Shown: positions 1-9,337, counted from the first letter of the stretch. The stretch: DNA of 64,000 nucleotides from Microvirga sp. 17 mud 1-3 (GCF_003151255.1 NZ_CP029481.1:1860001-1924000); one strand, 5' to 3'. Numbers and translations: made by a program. Notes: generated from the letters alone by a model not told the origin.

Positions 1-259
1 GGTGGGAATAGTCATGGGGCGGGGTCACGCTGACCTTGATCTCGGCCCCAATGACGGACAGCCTTTCGTTGAGGCCCTTCAGCAGAGGCGGGATGACGTC
101 CCGCACCTTAAGCCAGGATTTGAGGGCGGCGCGCTTGCGCATGGCCCTCGCGTCCGCGTCCCGGCTCCTTCTGTCGGCTTCTGCACCGGCATCCCGGCGC
201 TCAAAGGCCTCGCGGTAGAGAACCCGCTCCAGGCGCCTCTCATTGTCATCCCGGCTCAT
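1..259 (-). CDS. Hypothetical protein, N-terminal part (runs off the window)
   Basis: An open frame on the minus strand starts at an ATG at 259 and runs off the left edge, giving about 86 residues. The start has a good ribosome binding site (GAGAGGG about 8 bp upstream). The protein begins MSRDDNERRLERVLYREAF and is very rich in Arg, Glu, Asp and Ala, with a likely charged helix or coiled coil over roughly residues 5-50, followed by a more mixed segment. It has no signal peptide or membrane segment in the visible part. I do not recognise the family. Plus-strand frames over the same bases look like shadows because they lack ribosome binding sites and have unnatural composition. Confidence 0.5.
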   Translation of the reverse strand, partial: MSRDDNERRLERVLYREAFERRDAGAEADRRSRDADARAMRKRAALKSWLKVRDVIPPLLKGLNERLSVIGAEIKVSVTPPHDYSH

Positions 260-473
260 ATCGTCGCCCTCTCAAGGAAAAGCTGGCCCGTCGAATCGGT
301 CGCTTTCCGGTAGACCCCTTTTAGAGCCAACACGGCGGCTGGACATTGCGTTAGGACAAATGTCCCGCCGGCGAGGATGCCTTCCGAAGGGGAATTCAGG
401 GTTTGTTCAACTCTGCCGTTTCATTGTCTGCGCAAGGCCGGACCCGAGTTGAGGACCGGCAGGAGACAACGAC

Positions 474-833
474 ATGACATTCGGTCGGTGGGTCCCCCGG
501 TGGACCTTGGGGGCAGTGGCAGGGATCTTAAGCCTCGGCGCCTTGAATGCGCAGGCCGCGCCTCTGTCCGTGGGATCGGCGTCTGCCCCGGCAACGGTGC
601 AGCAGGTCCAGTTTTTCTATGACGGGCCGGATTACTACGATCCGCCTCCGCGTCGCTATTACGGGCCGCCGCCGCGCCACTATGGGCCCCCTCCGCCCCG
701 GGGAGGCTATTATCCGCCGCCGCCGCGCTACAGCCGCGAGGCCCAGAAGGAATACATGAAGGATTACCGGCGGGCCCAGAAGGAAATGACCAAGGATCAG
801 ATCCGCGCCTGGAACCGCCGCAACGGCTTCTAG
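474..833 (+). CDS. Small secreted Pro/Tyr-rich protein of unknown function
   Basis: This 119-residue protein starts with a likely Sec signal peptide (hydrophobic stretch about residues 10-24, cleavage near the AQA-AP at 27-30). The mature part has a low-complexity middle (about residues 50-88) made of YYDPPP, YYGPPP and YYPPPP-like blocks. It ends in a charged helix with repeated K-x-Y-x-K/R patterns (SREAQKEYMKDYRRAQKEM). Small periplasmic proteins of this kind are common in Hyphomicrobiales but have no assigned function. The Pro-Tyr tract may be an extended surface or cell-wall-contacting linker; that is inference. It converges on ruvX with a hairpin between them. Confidence 0.7.
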   Translation: MTFGRWVPRWTLGAVAGILSLGALNAQAAPLSVGSASAPATVQQVQFFYDGPDYYDPPPRRYYGPPPRHYGPPPPRGGYYPPPPRYSREAQKEYMKDYRRAQKEMTKDQIRAWNRRNGF

Positions 834-856
834 GACACGTCCCCGATACTGAGAAA

Positions 857-888
857 GAGGCCGGCTCCACGGGCGTGGGGTCGGCCTC
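857..888. terminator. Bidirectional hairpin between the Pro/Tyr-rich gene and ruvX
   Basis: GAGGCCG (857-863) pairs with CGGCCTC (882-888), with an inner CCAC/GTGG stem. It sits between two convergent genes and overlaps the ruvX stop codon. There is no strong T-tract, so efficiency is uncertain. Confidence 0.5.
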
Positions 889-1447
889 AATCGTCCATGG
901 CGCCGCTTTCGGGCGGCATGTCGAGGTCGAATTCCGAGCGCAGCTGCGCGTCGTCCGCAGCATCCTCCTCGGCGGCGGCGATTCGTTCGTAGCGGTCGAG
1001 GGCGCCCTGGAGAATGTAGGCGGCCGCCATTTTGTCCACGGCTTCCGCCCGCTTGGCGCGGGAGGCATCCGCATCGAGAAGGGTTCGGGTTACGGCCATG
1101 GTGGAGAGCCGCTCGTCCCAGAACAGAATCGGCCCACCGTAGATCGGCTTGAAGTTGCGCACGAAGGCGCGGGTCGCCTGCGCCCGGGGGCCTTCGGTCC
1201 CGTCCATGTTGAGCGGCAGGCCGATCACCAGTCCGCCTATGTCGTGTCGGTCGATCAGGGCCTTCAGGCGCTGCGCATCTGGCGTGAACTTCACCCGTTT
1301 GATCGTCTCGAGCGGGGTCGCGATCCGCCTTTCCACGTCGGACAGGGCGAGGCCGATGGTCTTCGTGCCGAGGTCGACACCCATCAGGCGCGCACGGGGG
1401 GAAAGCCCCTGCATGAGCGCGATCAGCTCCTGGTCATTGGCGAGCAA
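887..1447 (-). CDS. ruvX: Holliday junction resolvase-like / pre-16S rRNA nuclease RuvX (YqgF)
   Basis: RuvX/YqgF proteins are RNase H-fold nucleases linked to 16S rRNA 5' end maturation and proposed to resolve Holliday junctions. The 186 residues show the family blocks in order: [16 protein letters not shown] (about residues 22-37, with the first catalytic Asp), [16 protein letters not shown] (about 74-89), [11 protein letters not shown] (about 108-118, acidic active-site residue) and [10 protein letters not shown] near 137-146. The chosen start is a TTG at 1447, because AAGGAGG lies 5 bp upstream; the next in-frame ATG is 12 residues later and has no such site. The C-terminal 35 residues are an acidic extension ([10 protein letters not shown]) beyond the usual domain. 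It is monocistronic by layout and ends in a shared hairpin. Confidence 0.92.
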   Translation of the reverse strand: MLANDQELIALMQGLSPRARLMGVDLGTKTIGLALSDVERRIATPLETIKRVKFTPDAQRLKALIDRHDIGGLVIGLPLNMDGTEGPRAQATRAFVRNFKPIYGGPILFWDERLSTMAVTRTLLDADASRAKRAEAVDKMAAAYILQGALDRYERIAAAEEDAADDAQLRSEFDLDMPPESGAMDD

Positions 1448-1650
1448 AGCGGCCTCCTTGTCGCCGGCACCTTACAGGAAGGCGGGCCGGAAGTCGTCCC
1501 GCTCCGTCATGGATCCCGCCCAGGCAGGCGCGTCTTTTCTCAGAGTATGGAATTGCCTAGCTTTCCGGCCAATGCCGCGCCTGCAGCCCGACGGGGCGTG
1601 GCCGGCCGCGGTTTCTGCCCCATCTGTCTTGCCATTGTGAGGATCCAATC

Positions 1651-2349
1651 ATGAAAATCACCTGGTTCGGCCATTCGGCCTTCCGACTCGACTTCGCCGG
1701 CAACGTTGTGCTCATCGATCCGTTCTTCACCGGAAACCCGGCCTTCGAGGGCAGCCGGGACAAGGCTTGTGAGGGCGTCACCCACATCCTCGTCACCCAC
1801 GGCCACGGGGACCACGTGGGCGACACGGTCGAGATCGCCAAGAAAACCGGCGCGACCGTGGTGACGAATTTCGACCTGTGCATGTATCTGGCCAGCCAGG
1901 GAGTCGAGAAATTCGACCCCATGAACACGGGCGGCACCATCGCGCAGGACGGCTTCACGGTGAGCATGGTCCGGGCCGACCATTCGGCCGGTCTCGTCGA
2001 GATGGGCGTGAATTTCCCCCTGGGCAGCGCCAACGGCCTGATCGTCAAGGCGCCGGGGGAGCCGACAGTTTATCACATGGGCGATACGGACATCTTCGGC
2101 GACATGGCCCTGATCGCCGAGATCCATCAGCCGGATGTGGCCATGGTGCCGATCGGCGACCGCTTCACCATGGGCAGCGAGGTCGCGGCCCTGGCCGTGC
2201 AGCGCTTTTTCAAGCTCAAGGCCGCGATTCCCTGCCATTACGGCTCGTTCCCGATCATCGAGAAGACCGCCGACCGTTTCGTGGCCGCCATGGACGGGAA
2301 GGGCACCCAGGTGGTGGTGCCGCACAAGACCGTCGGCGTGACGATCTGA
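1651..2349 (+). CDS. UPF0173 family metallo-beta-lactamase-fold hydrolase
   Basis: This 232-residue protein has the metallo-beta-lactamase fold of the UPF0173 (YtkL-like) metal-dependent hydrolases. The metal-binding signature HGHGDHVGD is at residues 50-58, with FGHSAFRL near the N-terminus and [17 protein letters not shown] and HYGSFP further on as the expected ligand and loop segments. No signal peptide or membrane segment is present, so it is cytosolic. The length is typical of the family. The substrate is unknown for the whole family. It lies just upstream of gatC in the same direction, 128 bp apart, but no functional link to amidotransferase is known. Confidence 0.88.
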   Translation: MKITWFGHSAFRLDFAGNVVLIDPFFTGNPAFEGSRDKACEGVTHILVTHGHGDHVGDTVEIAKKTGATVVTNFDLCMYLASQGVEKFDPMNTGGTIAQDGFTVSMVRADHSAGLVEMGVNFPLGSANGLIVKAPGEPTVYHMGDTDIFGDMALIAEIHQPDVAMVPIGDRFTMGSEVAALAVQRFFKLKAAIPCHYGSFPIIEKTADRFVAAMDGKGTQVVVPHKTVGVTI

Positions 2350-2477
2350 GGGCGGCTTCCTTCGCTTCCTTTCTCCACGGGGAGAGAGGAGGAAGGGTCG
2401 TGGCCACATCCGACATTGCGGCGCGAGGCGGGCGGGTGTTATAGCCCGGCCAAACGCATCAAAGGGTTTGGCCATCC

Positions 2478-2765
2478 ATGTCGGTCGATCAGAAAACCGT
2501 TCGCCGGATCGCGCATCTGGCGCGCATTGCCGTCACGGAGGAGGATGTTCCGCACCTCCAAGGCGAGCTCAACGCCATCCTGTCCTTCGTCGAGCAACTC
2601 AACGAGGTGAATGTGGACGGGGTCGAGCCGATGACCTCCGTGACGCCCATGACCATGAAGAAGCGCCAGGACGGCGTGACGGACGGCCAATGCGCCGAAA
2701 AGATCCTCCGCAACGCTCCGGCGCGGGAGGACGACTTCTTCGTCGTGCCCAAGGTGATCGAATAG
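2478..2765 (+). CDS. gatC: Asp-tRNA(Asn)/Glu-tRNA(Gln) amidotransferase subunit C
   Basis: GatC is the small belt subunit of the GatCAB amidotransferase, which turns mischarged Glu-tRNA(Gln) or Asp-tRNA(Asn) into the amidated forms in the cytosol. The 95-residue length and the blocks [38 protein letters not shown] and [11 protein letters not shown] are characteristic. The start ATG at 2478 follows a GC-rich leader with no strong ribosome binding site. gatA follows after 112 bp in the same direction, so they are likely cotranscribed. gatB lies about 5 kb further on, after four unrelated genes. Confidence 0.96.
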   Translation: MSVDQKTVRRIAHLARIAVTEEDVPHLQGELNAILSFVEQLNEVNVDGVEPMTSVTPMTMKKRQDGVTDGQCAEKILRNAPAREDDFFVVPKVIE

Positions 2766-2877
2766 GCCATCCGTCGTCTCGCGCGTCGCCGCGCGGGCGC
2801 CGGAGGCAATCCGTCCTGCGAACCCTCATCACGATCCCGGCCCGCCCTGAGGCCTGGGATGCCAAGGATCGAATCCC

Positions 2878-4398
2878 GTGACAGACCTTACTCATCTCAC
2901 GATCTCGGAGGCCCGCGAGGGTCTGAAGGCCAAGTCCTTCTCGGCCACGGAGCTCGCCCAGGCCCATATCGACGCCATCGAGAAGGCGAGGGCGCTCAAT
3001 GCCTATGTGCTGGAGACGCCCGAGAAGGCGCTCGCCATGGCGAAGGCCTCCGACGAGCGGATCGCCAAGGGCGAGGCCGGCGCTCTCGAAGGCATCCCGC
3101 TCGGCATCAAGGATCTCTTCTGCACGGAGGGCGTGGAATCCACGGCCGGCTCGAAGATCCTCAAGGGCTTCAAGCCCGCTTACGAATCCACCGTCACCCA
3201 GAACCTGTGGAACGACGGCGCCGTGATGCTCGGCAAGCTCAACATGGACGAGTTCGCCATGGGCTCGTCCAACGAGACCAGCGCCTTCGGCCCGGTAGTG
3301 TCGCCCTGGCGCCGCGCCGGCTCGAACGTGTCCGCAGGCGCCTCCGGGGCCATTGAGGGCTCCCATCTCGTCCCGGGCGGCTCCTCGGGTGGTTCGGCGG
3401 CGGCGGTCGCGGCGCATCTATGCCTTGGCGCAACCGCGACCGATACGGGCGGCTCCATCCGCCAGCCGGCCGCCTTCACGGGCACGGTCGGCATCAAGCC
3501 GACCTATGGGCGCTGCTCCCGCTGGGGCACGGTGGCCTTCGCGTCCTCCCTGGACCAGGCCGGGCCGATCACCCGCACGGTGCGCGATGCCGCCATCATG
3601 CTGCGCTCCATGTCTGGCCCGGACCCGAAGGACACCACCTGCACGGACCTGCCGGTGCCCGATTTCGAGGCCGCCGTTTCGCGGGGCGTGAAGGGGCTGA
3701 AGATCGGCATTCCGAAGGAGTACCGGGTCGACGGCATGTCGCCCGAGATCGAGGCGCTCTGGCAACAGGGCACGGAATGGCTGCGCGCGGCCGGCGCCGA
3801 GATCGTCGAGGTCTCGCTGCCGCACACGAAATACGCCCTGCCGGCCTATTACATCGTGGCGCCGGCCGAGGCCTCCTCGAACCTCGCCCGCTATGACGGC
3901 GTCCGCTACGGCATCCGCGAGAATGGCCGGGATATCGTCGAGATGTACGAGAAGACCCGTGCGGCCGGCTTCGGCCGCGAGGTCAAGCGCCGGGTCATGA
4001 TCGGCACCTATGTGCTCTCGGCGGGCTATTACGACGCCTATTACGTCCGCGCCCAGAAGATCCGCACCCTCATCAAGCGCGACTTCGAGGAGGTCTATGC
4101 GAAGGGCGTCCACGCCATCCTGACCCCGGCGACGCCGTCTGCGGCCTTCGGCATCGGCGAGAAGGGATCGGGCGACCCGGTCGAGATGTATCTCAACGAC
4201 ATCTTCACCGTGACGGTGAACATGGCGGGCCTGCCCGGCATCGCGGTTCCGGCCGGGCTCGACCAGCAGGGCCTGCCCCTGGGCCTCCAGCTCATCGGCC
4301 GCGCCTTCGACGAGGAAACTCTCTTTGCCGCCGGTCAGGTCATCGAGGATGCGGCCGGTCGCACTACGCTGCCGGGCGCCTGGTGGGCCCAGGCGTGA
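2878..4398 (+). CDS. gatA: Asp-tRNA(Asn)/Glu-tRNA(Gln) amidotransferase subunit A
   Basis: GatA is the glutaminase/amidase subunit that supplies ammonia from glutamine to the GatB active site. The amidase-signature triad can be placed as Lys78 (in [10 protein letters not shown]), cis-Ser169 (in [10 protein letters not shown]) and nucleophile Ser193 (in [10 protein letters not shown]). The start is a GTG at 2878 ([17 protein letters not shown]). The protein is 506 residues, slightly longer than many GatA proteins. Part of the excess is an insertion around residues 146-164 ([15 protein letters not shown]) just before the Ser loop, which I believe is common in alphaproteobacterial GatA. The last 4 bp overlap the start of the next small gene. 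Confidence 0.97.
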   Translation: MTDLTHLTISEAREGLKAKSFSATELAQAHIDAIEKARALNAYVLETPEKALAMAKASDERIAKGEAGALEGIPLGIKDLFCTEGVESTAGSKILKGFKPAYESTVTQNLWNDGAVMLGKLNMDEFAMGSSNETSAFGPVVSPWRRAGSNVSAGASGAIEGSHLVPGGSSGGSAAAVAAHLCLGATATDTGGSIRQPAAFTGTVGIKPTYGRCSRWGTVAFASSLDQAGPITRTVRDAAIMLRSMSGPDPKDTTCTDLPVPDFEAAVSRGVKGLKIGIPKEYRVDGMSPEIEALWQQGTEWLRAAGAEIVEVSLPHTKYALPAYYIVAPAEASSNLARYDGVRYGIRENGRDIVEMYEKTRAAGFGREVKRRVMIGTYVLSAGYYDAYYVRAQKIRTLIKRDFEEVYAKGVHAILTPATPSAAFGIGEKGSGDPVEMYLNDIFTVTVNMAGLPGIAVPAGLDQQGLPLGLQLIGRAFDEETLFAAGQVIEDAAGRTTLPGAWWAQA

Positions 4399-4688
4399 CG
4401 CCTCCCTCCGTCCCCGTCGCGGTCTGGCTCTGGAGCGCTTTCGACCCGGTGCTCGTGATCGTCGCCGTGCTGCTCGGCTGGAAGGCCGATCAGGCCGGCA
4501 AGCTCATCATCGCGGCCATCGTGGCGCTCGTCGTCGCGGTGCTGTTCTCCTGGATGGTCACGGGGCTGAACATCCCCTGGATCGCCCCGGTGAGCCATGA
4601 CAGCCCGACGCTCCTGCCCGTCAGGGTCGTCGCGGCCCTGATCTGGGCCGCGGGCGCCTATGCGGTGCGGCGCGCCATGGGGCGCTAG
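4395..4688 (+). CDS. Small integral membrane protein of unknown function
   Basis: A 97-residue protein with about three hydrophobic segments: [20 protein letters not shown], a stretch of small aliphatic residues around [16 protein letters not shown], and a C-terminal [16 protein letters not shown] ending in a positively charged RRAMGR. I chose the GTG at 4395 because it overlaps the gatA stop as GTGA, the usual sign of translational coupling; a GTG at 4383 would add four residues. The family is not recognised and no function can be inferred from gatA, since coupling here may be only positional. A palindromic repeat follows 22 bp after the stop. Confidence 0.65.
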   Translation: MTPPSVPVAVWLWSAFDPVLVIVAVLLGWKADQAGKLIIAAIVALVVAVLFSWMVTGLNIPWIAPVSHDSPTLLPVRVVAALIWAAGAYAVRRAMGR

Positions 4689-4710
4689 GCTAGGGCACGA
4701 ACCTAATACC

Positions 4711-4854
4711 GTCATTCCGGGGCGCACCTTCAGGTGCGGGCCCGGAACCCATAACCACTGACGTTTCAGGATGAAGCGCAGCGGCTGCCGTTGCTCCCGC
4801 CTTGAACCATTGTGTTTATGGGTTCCGGGCGCGCCTGCGGCGCCCCGGAATGAC
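4711..4854. repeat. Palindromic intergenic repeat unit (REP-like pair)
   Basis: Two arms face each other. The left arm at 4711-4753 begins GTCATTCCGGGGCGC and ends GCCCGGAACCCATA. The right arm at 4816-4854 is nearly its reverse complement, beginning TATGGGTTCCGGGC and ending GCGCCCCGGAATGAC. Each arm also has its own short inner hairpin. The unit sits alone between a membrane-protein gene and a convergent hypothetical gene. Short extragenic palindromes starting GTCATTCCGGGG are frequent in rhizobial-type genomes; I see only this copy in the window. It could also act as a terminator or RNA stabiliser. Confidence 0.7.
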
Positions 4855-4867
4855 AGGACCATGCCGA

Positions 4868-5392
4868 CTAGGTCTCGGCGATCCCGGCGGGTGTTCCGCC
4901 ACCCGACAGGGCGCCGTCGATCTCCGCAAGGGTCGCCTTCTCGGCGTCGCTGACCGCGACGCCGCCAAAGCCCAGGAAACCACCCTCCCGGCCGGCTTCA
5001 GCCGCTTCCTGTGCCACGTGCTTCAGCCATGCCTTGAAGGCGGGCGCGTCTTCGGGCGCTTTCGTATCGAGGATGCCGGCCACGGCACGCAGCTCGTCGA
5101 TCGCCTTTTGCTTTGCGGCCGAGAATTCACTGCCCTTGAAGCGCTCCTGGAAGGAGTGCCGCACCGCATCCCGGGTTGCCGGATCCGCGATGTCATCCGC
5201 AACAGCCTTCACGAGCGGATTGGCATTGGCGTCCTTTTTCGCTTCGAGAAGCGCCCAGCCACTCGACATGGATTCCTTCAGAAGGCTCCACAGGCCGCTG
5301 GGCTCCGCGGCCGTAATCGCCATGCCGGCCACCATGGGGCTGGCGACGATCCGGGCCCATTCGTCGGGCGTGAAACTGGATTTGCTGGCCAT
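4868..5392 (-). CDS. Conserved hypothetical protein, mostly helical, cytosolic
   Basis: This 174-residue protein starts MASKSSFTPDEWARIVASP and has no signal peptide. The opening resembles small proteins in which FTPDEWARI leads into a helical bundle, with a segment PMVAGMAITAAEPSG followed by amphipathic helices to about residue 135. The last 40 residues are Gly-rich (GREGGFLGFGG, SGGGTPAG). No catalytic motif or metal-binding pattern is visible. I recognise it only as the type often annotated as a hypothetical protein in Hyphomicrobiales. It reads toward the palindromic repeat. An ArsR-like regulator lies upstream on the same strand, 48 bp away, so the two may be cotranscribed. Confidence 0.65.
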   Translation of the reverse strand: MASKSSFTPDEWARIVASPMVAGMAITAAEPSGLWSLLKESMSSGWALLEAKKDANANPLVKAVADDIADPATRDAVRHSFQERFKGSEFSAAKQKAIDELRAVAGILDTKAPEDAPAFKAWLKHVAQEAAEAGREGGFLGFGGVAVSDAEKATLAEIDGALSGGGTPAGIAET

Positions 5393-5440
5393 CTCTGCCT
5401 CCCTGCATAGAGTTGCGGGCGGACAATCCCGCCCCGAGGC

Positions 5441-6163
5441 TCAATGACCGGAAGCTTGGCTCTGTTCCGTAATCCCGAAGGTGGCCGCGAGTCCATCGCG
5501 TCCGACCGGCGTGATGGCGAGCGCCCGGCTGTCCTTGATCCGGGTGATCCAGCCGAGCTCGAAGAGCCGGCTGCACAGGGCCGCACCGAGGCGGCCCGCG
5601 AGGTGAGGGCGGCGCTCGCTCCAATCGAGGCAGGTCCGGCAGAGAGCACGGCCATGGGCGCCCTGGTCCAGGTCGATGCCGAAATCGCAGAAGAAGCGGC
5701 GTCCCTCGTCCGTGAGCGCACCGGCACTGTCGGAAAGCACCACATGGCGGCGCTCCGTCAGCGTATCGGCGAGTGCGATGCCGAGCCGGCCGGCGAGGTG
5801 GTCGTAGCAGGTCCGGGCGCGGCGCAGGGCCTCATCCTTCGGCCCGACCGGGCGGTGGCGCTTCGGTCCGAAAGACGCGACCGCCATGAGCGCCTCGATG
5901 GCCTGGGCGACCTCGGGTGAGGCCAGCCGATAATAACGGTGGCGGCCCTGGCTTTCCACGGCCACAAGCCGGGCCTCGGTCAGCTTGGCGAGATGGCCGC
6001 TCGCCGTCGGGGCGCCGACGCCGCCGTGCCAGGCGAGTTCGCCGGCCGTGAGGGCCCTGCCGTCCATAAGCGCCGAGAGCATGTTGGCACGGGTCACGTC
6101 GCCGATCAGGGCGGCGATTTCCGCAAGCGTGATGCCTGAGACCATGTTCGTCATGGGGAACAT
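5441..6163 (-). CDS. ArsR-like winged-helix transcriptional regulator
   Basis: The 240-residue protein has an N-terminal ArsR-type helix-turn-helix (about residues 8-85): IAALIGDVTRANMLSALMDG, ALTAGELAWHGGVGAPTASG HLAKLTEARLVAV and GRHRYYRL. A C-terminal half of about 140 residues contains a Cys pair (CRTCLDW) that could bind metal or a thiol effector. The frame is open back to 6355, but that would overlap the divergent exporter promoter; I chose the ATG at 6163, with 6154 as an alternative. It is divergent from the EamA exporter gene with a 131-bp gap, the usual position for a local regulator of a transporter. The effector is unknown. Confidence 0.8.
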   Translation of the reverse strand: MFPMTNMVSGITLAEIAALIGDVTRANMLSALMDGRALTAGELAWHGGVGAPTASGHLAKLTEARLVAVESQGRHRYYRLASPEVAQAIEALMAVASFGPKRHRPVGPKDEALRRARTCYDHLAGRLGIALADTLTERRHVVLSDSAGALTDEGRRFFCDFGIDLDQGAHGRALCRTCLDWSERRPHLAGRLGAALCSRLFELGWITRIKDSRALAITPVGRDGLAATFGITEQSQASGH

Positions 6164-6294
6164 CCTAGCGTCCGGAGGCCGGGCGGTCATCGGGGAACGT
6201 TTCGGTGGCGGACGAAGCGTTCCGACGGGACGACGGACCGGTGCCGTGTCAGGGTCGCGCACCTTCGATCCGCTCGCACCGAGAGACCTCAGCG

Positions 6295-7212
6295 ATGAAA
6301 CCCGCCAAACCGCCCAACTACGCCCTCGAACTGTCCCTGCTCGCCGCGCTCGCAACCCTCTGGGGCGCCTCCTACACCTTCATCAAGCTCGGTATCGAGA
6401 CCATTCCGCCTGTGACGCTGATTGCCGCCCGGACCGTGATCGCCGGGGCTGTACTGCTCGTCATCCTGCGCCTGCGCGGCATCGTGCTGCCGAGAGATGC
6501 CGCGACGTGGCGGAAATTCGCCGTCCAGGCCTGCCTCAACAGCGTGGTTCCCTTCACGCTAATCGCCTGGGCGGAAAAGTCCGTGGATGCCGGTCTCGCA
6601 GTCATCCTGAACGCGATGACGCCGGTCTTCACCTTTCTGATCACGGTCCTCTGGACACGGCATGAGCCGACCACGTTCCGCAAGATGGCCGGCGTTGCGG
6701 TTGGCCTTGCGGGGACCTGCGTGATCGTCGGCATGCAGGCCTTCCAGCATGTGGGGCAGGAACTGCTGGGCCAGCTCGCGGTGGTGCTGGCAACCGTGTG
6801 TTACGCTGGGGCGGCGATTTTCGGGCGCAATTTCAAGGGCCTGGACCCGATGGCGCCTGCGGCCGGGTCCCTGGTCTGCGGTGCTGCCATTCTGATCCCG
6901 GTCAGCCTTGTCGTCGACCGGCCTTGGACCCTGTCCCCGTCCGGGACGTCAGTGGGTGCCCTTGTCGGGCTGGCGGTCTTCTCCACGGCCCTGGCCTTCG
7001 TGCTGTATTTCCGGCTGATCCACACCCTCGGATCCGTGGGCACGACGGCGCAGGGCTACCTGCGGGCTCCCATCGGCGTTGCGATCGGCGCTTATTTCCT
7101 CGGCGAGAGGCTGGATTCCTCCGCCTGGATCGGTCTCGTCTGCATCCTCGCGGGGGTCGCACTGATGACCCTTCCCAGGAGAATTTTCCGGCCGGCCCTC
7201 GGGACCACCTGA
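6295..7212 (+). CDS. EamA/DMT family exporter
   Basis: A 305-residue inner-membrane protein of the drug/metabolite transporter superfamily with about ten membrane segments arranged as two EamA repeats. The first repeat covers roughly residues 10-145 (LSLLAALATLWGASYTFIKLG) and the second 155-295 (QLAVVLATVCYAGAAIFGRN, ending GLVCILAGVALMTLPRR). The start ATG at 6295 is preceded by GAGAGA; an upstream in-frame start at 6205 would add a non-hydrophobic leader and is less likely. The gene is divergent from an ArsR-like regulator that probably controls it. EamA proteins export metabolites or amino-acid-like compounds; the substrate cannot be read from the sequence. Confidence 0.9.
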   Translation: MKPAKPPNYALELSLLAALATLWGASYTFIKLGIETIPPVTLIAARTVIAGAVLLVILRLRGIVLPRDAATWRKFAVQACLNSVVPFTLIAWAEKSVDAGLAVILNAMTPVFTFLITVLWTRHEPTTFRKMAGVAVGLAGTCVIVGMQAFQHVGQELLGQLAVVLATVCYAGAAIFGRNFKGLDPMAPAAGSLVCGAAILIPVSLVVDRPWTLSPSGTSVGALVGLAVFSTALAFVLYFRLIHTLGSVGTTAQGYLRAPIGVAIGAYFLGERLDSSAWIGLVCILAGVALMTLPRRIFRPALGTT

Positions 7213-7224
7213 GAAGGCATGAAA

Positions 7225-7252
7225 ATGGGCCTGACCGGGTGGTCAGGCCCAT
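7225..7252. terminator. Bidirectional hairpin after the EamA gene
   Basis: ATGGGCCTGACC (7225-7236) pairs perfectly with GGTCAGGCCCAT (7241-7252) around a 4-base loop. It lies between two convergent genes, with AAA before it and no T-run after it on the plus strand. Confidence 0.7.
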
Positions 7253-7280
7253 GGATGCAAACTCGATAACGCGCGGGGCG

Positions 7281-7592
7281 TTACGGCTTCGGCGCAGGCG
7301 AACCGGTCGACGGAGCCGCGGGCGAAGCCGGGGCGGCCGGAGCGGTCGTCGAGCCCGTATTGGGCGAGTTCGGTGCTGCGGGCTCCGTCTGGGTTTGCGG
7401 AGCAGTGGTGCTGCCGGTCGTGCTCACGTCCCGGTTGCCGCCGTCATAGAAGAGGAAGGCCAGCAAGCCGAGGGCGATCACGAGGCCGCCAATCAAGTAT
7501 GCGAGAGTATTCGAGCCGCGAGCCTCGCGGTCGTAGACCTCAGTCTCTCGGTTGTACAGGTTTGGATCGCGATCCATCGGATCTACAGCCAT
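7281..7592 (-). CDS. Small single-pass membrane protein with Ala/Pro/Thr-rich tail
   Basis: A 103-residue protein whose start ATG at 7592 has an excellent ribosome binding site (AAGGAGA, 4-5 bp spacing); an earlier in-frame start at 7610 is not needed. A charged cytosolic head (MAVDPMDRDPNLYNRETEVYD, also seen as repeated YxRE motifs) is followed by one membrane helix at about residues 30-48 (LAYLIGGLVIALGLLAFLFY). A periplasmic low-complexity tail of Thr, Ala, Pro and Ser follows (TGSTTAPQTQTEPAAP). Tails like this resemble linkers crossing the cell wall. The family is not recognised. A 200-bp AT-richer intergenic region separates it from divergent gatB. Confidence 0.75.
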   Translation of the reverse strand: MAVDPMDRDPNLYNRETEVYDREARGSNTLAYLIGGLVIALGLLAFLFYDGGNRDVSTTGSTTAPQTQTEPAAPNSPNTGSTTAPAAPASPAAPSTGSPAPKP

Positions 7593-7719
7593 CGTTATCT
7601 CCTTGACCATTTACCAGCCGAACAACGCCCGATATCGGCCGTGGTTTCATGGAGGCCCCGCTTCATGGTTAAATATCTGTGCACAAATTATAAATGAACT
7701 TAACAATACTCTGCGTAAC

Positions 7720-7735
7720 CTGAACAGATGTTCAG
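7720..7735. promoter_or_regulatory. 16-bp perfect palindrome upstream of gatB
   Basis: CTGAAC-AGAT-GTTCAG lies 80 bp before the gatB start in an AT-richer stretch between two divergent genes. It could be an operator or a small hairpin in the gatB leader. It contains GAAC-N4-GTTC, the Gram-positive LexA shape rather than the alphaproteobacterial GTTC-N7-GTTC, so no regulator is assigned. Confidence 0.35.
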
Positions 7736-7814
7736 ATTCGAAAGGGGTTGACCGGAGCGGCCCGAGGCTCTTACTCCGGTTCCAAATCATCGTATTCTGA
7801 AGGCGCGAGGCCGC

Positions 7815-9290
7815 ATGAACGCTCCGGTCAATCCAAAGAAGCTCATCAAGGGCGCCACAGGCGATTGGGAAATCGTCATCGGCATGGAGATCCATGCCCA
7901 GGTGACGAGCCAGGCCAAGCTGTTCTCCGGGGCCTCGACGGCCTTCGGGGGCGATCCGAACAGCCACGTCTCGCTGGTCGACGCCGCTATGCCGGGGATG
8001 CTCCCGGTCATTAATGAGGAATGCGTGCGCCAGGCGATCCGCACCGGGCTCGGCCTGAAGGCGCAGATCAACCTGAAGAGCACCTTCGACCGGAAGAATT
8101 ATTTCTATCCGGACCTGCCCCAGGGCTACCAGATCAGTCAGTACAAGAGCCCCATCGTGGGTGAGGGGACGGTGATCGTCGACGTGCCGGAGACCGGCGA
8201 GACCATCACGGTCGGCGTCGAGCGCCTGCATCTGGAGCAGGATGCCGGCAAGTCGATCCACGACCTGCACCCGACCATGAGCTTCGTCGACCTCAACCGC
8301 TCGGGCGTCGCCCTCATGGAGATCGTCTCCAAGCCGGACCTGCGCTCCTCCGACGAGGCGCGCGCCTATGTGACCAAGCTGCGCACGATCCTGCGCTATC
8401 TCGGCACCTGCGACGGCGACATGGAGAAGGGCAACCTGCGGGCCGACGTGAACGTGTCCGTGCGCCGCCCCGGCGAGCCCCTCGGCACACGCTGCGAGAT
8501 CAAAAACGTCAACTCGATCCGCTTCATCGGCCAGGCCATCGAGGTCGAGGCGCGCCGCCAGATCGGCATCCTTGAGGATGGCGGCGTCATCGAGCAGGAG
8601 ACCCGTCTGTTCGATCCGGGCCGTGGCGAGACCCGCTCCATGCGCTCCAAGGAAGAGGCGCACGATTACCGCTATTTCCCCGATCCGGACCTGCTGCCGC
8701 TCGAGTTCGACCAGGCCTATGTGGAAGACCTCGCCCAGCACCTGCCGGAATTGCCCGACGAGAAGAAGGCCCGCTTCATGGCCGATTACGGCCTGCCGGC
8801 CTACGATGCCGGCGTTCTGGTGGCCGAGCGCGCTTCCGCCGATTTCTACGAGGCCGTGGCCAAGGGCCGCGACGGCAAGGCGGCCGCGAACTGGGTCATC
8901 AACGAGCTCTTCGGCCGCCTCAATAAGGAAGGCAAGGACATCGCCTCCTCGCCCGTCTCGGCGGACCAGCTCGGCGGCGTCATCGACCTGATCGGCGAGG
9001 GCGTGATCTCGGGCAAGATCGCCAAGGACTTGTTCGAGATCGTCTTCACCGAGGGCGGCGACCCACGCGCGATCGTCGAGGCCCGCGGCATGAAGCAGGT
9101 GACCGACACCGGCGCCATCGAGAAGGCCATCGATGCCGTGATCGCCGCCAACCCGGACAAGGTCGAGCAGACTAAGGCGAAGCCCACCCTGCTCGGCTGG
9201 TTCGTCGGCCAGGTCATGAAACAGACCGGCGGCAAGGCCAACCCGCAGGCCGTGAACGAGCTGCTTAAGGCGAAGCTCGGTATCGAGTAA
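7815..9290 (+). CDS. gatB: Asp-tRNA(Asn)/Glu-tRNA(Gln) amidotransferase subunit B
   Basis: GatB is the kinase/transamidase subunit that activates the mischarged aminoacyl-tRNA with ATP and accepts ammonia from GatA. The 491 residues include the diagnostic blocks [13 protein letters not shown] (about 18-30), [18 protein letters not shown] (about 95-112), [17 protein letters not shown] (about 156-172), [11 protein letters not shown] and [18 protein letters not shown] (about 276-293). The C-terminal YqeY-like helical tRNA-binding domain runs from about 335 to the end. The start at 7815 is preceded by GAAGGCGAGG. It is separate from gatC-gatA by four genes and ends in a strong hairpin, so it has its own transcription unit. 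Confidence 0.97.
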   Translation: MNAPVNPKKLIKGATGDWEIVIGMEIHAQVTSQAKLFSGASTAFGGDPNSHVSLVDAAMPGMLPVINEECVRQAIRTGLGLKAQINLKSTFDRKNYFYPDLPQGYQISQYKSPIVGEGTVIVDVPETGETITVGVERLHLEQDAGKSIHDLHPTMSFVDLNRSGVALMEIVSKPDLRSSDEARAYVTKLRTILRYLGTCDGDMEKGNLRADVNVSVRRPGEPLGTRCEIKNVNSIRFIGQAIEVEARRQIGILEDGGVIEQETRLFDPGRGETRSMRSKEEAHDYRYFPDPDLLPLEFDQAYVEDLAQHLPELPDEKKARFMADYGLPAYDAGVLVAERASADFYEAVAKGRDGKAAANWVINELFGRLNKEGKDIASSPVSADQLGGVIDLIGEGVISGKIAKDLFEIVFTEGGDPRAIVEARGMKQVTDTGAIEKAIDAVIAANPDKVEQTKAKPTLLGWFVGQVMKQTGGKANPQAVNELLKAKLGIE

Positions 9291-9313
9291 CGGGCAGGAG
9301 CCTCCTGCCCGTT
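9289..9313. terminator. Hairpin terminator after gatB
   Basis: AACGGGCAGGA (9289-9299) pairs perfectly with TCCTGCCCGTT (9303-9313) around a 3-base loop, starting inside the gatB stop codon. The T-tract is short. It serves two convergent genes. Confidence 0.75.
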
Positions 9314-9337
9314 CCATAGTGCTCCAGGCCGGGCCTC

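Noticed and set aside
7720..7735. LexA box before gatB
   Set aside because: GAAC-N4-GTTC is the Gram-positive form; alphaproteobacterial LexA uses GTTC-N7-GTTC, and gatB is not an SOS gene.
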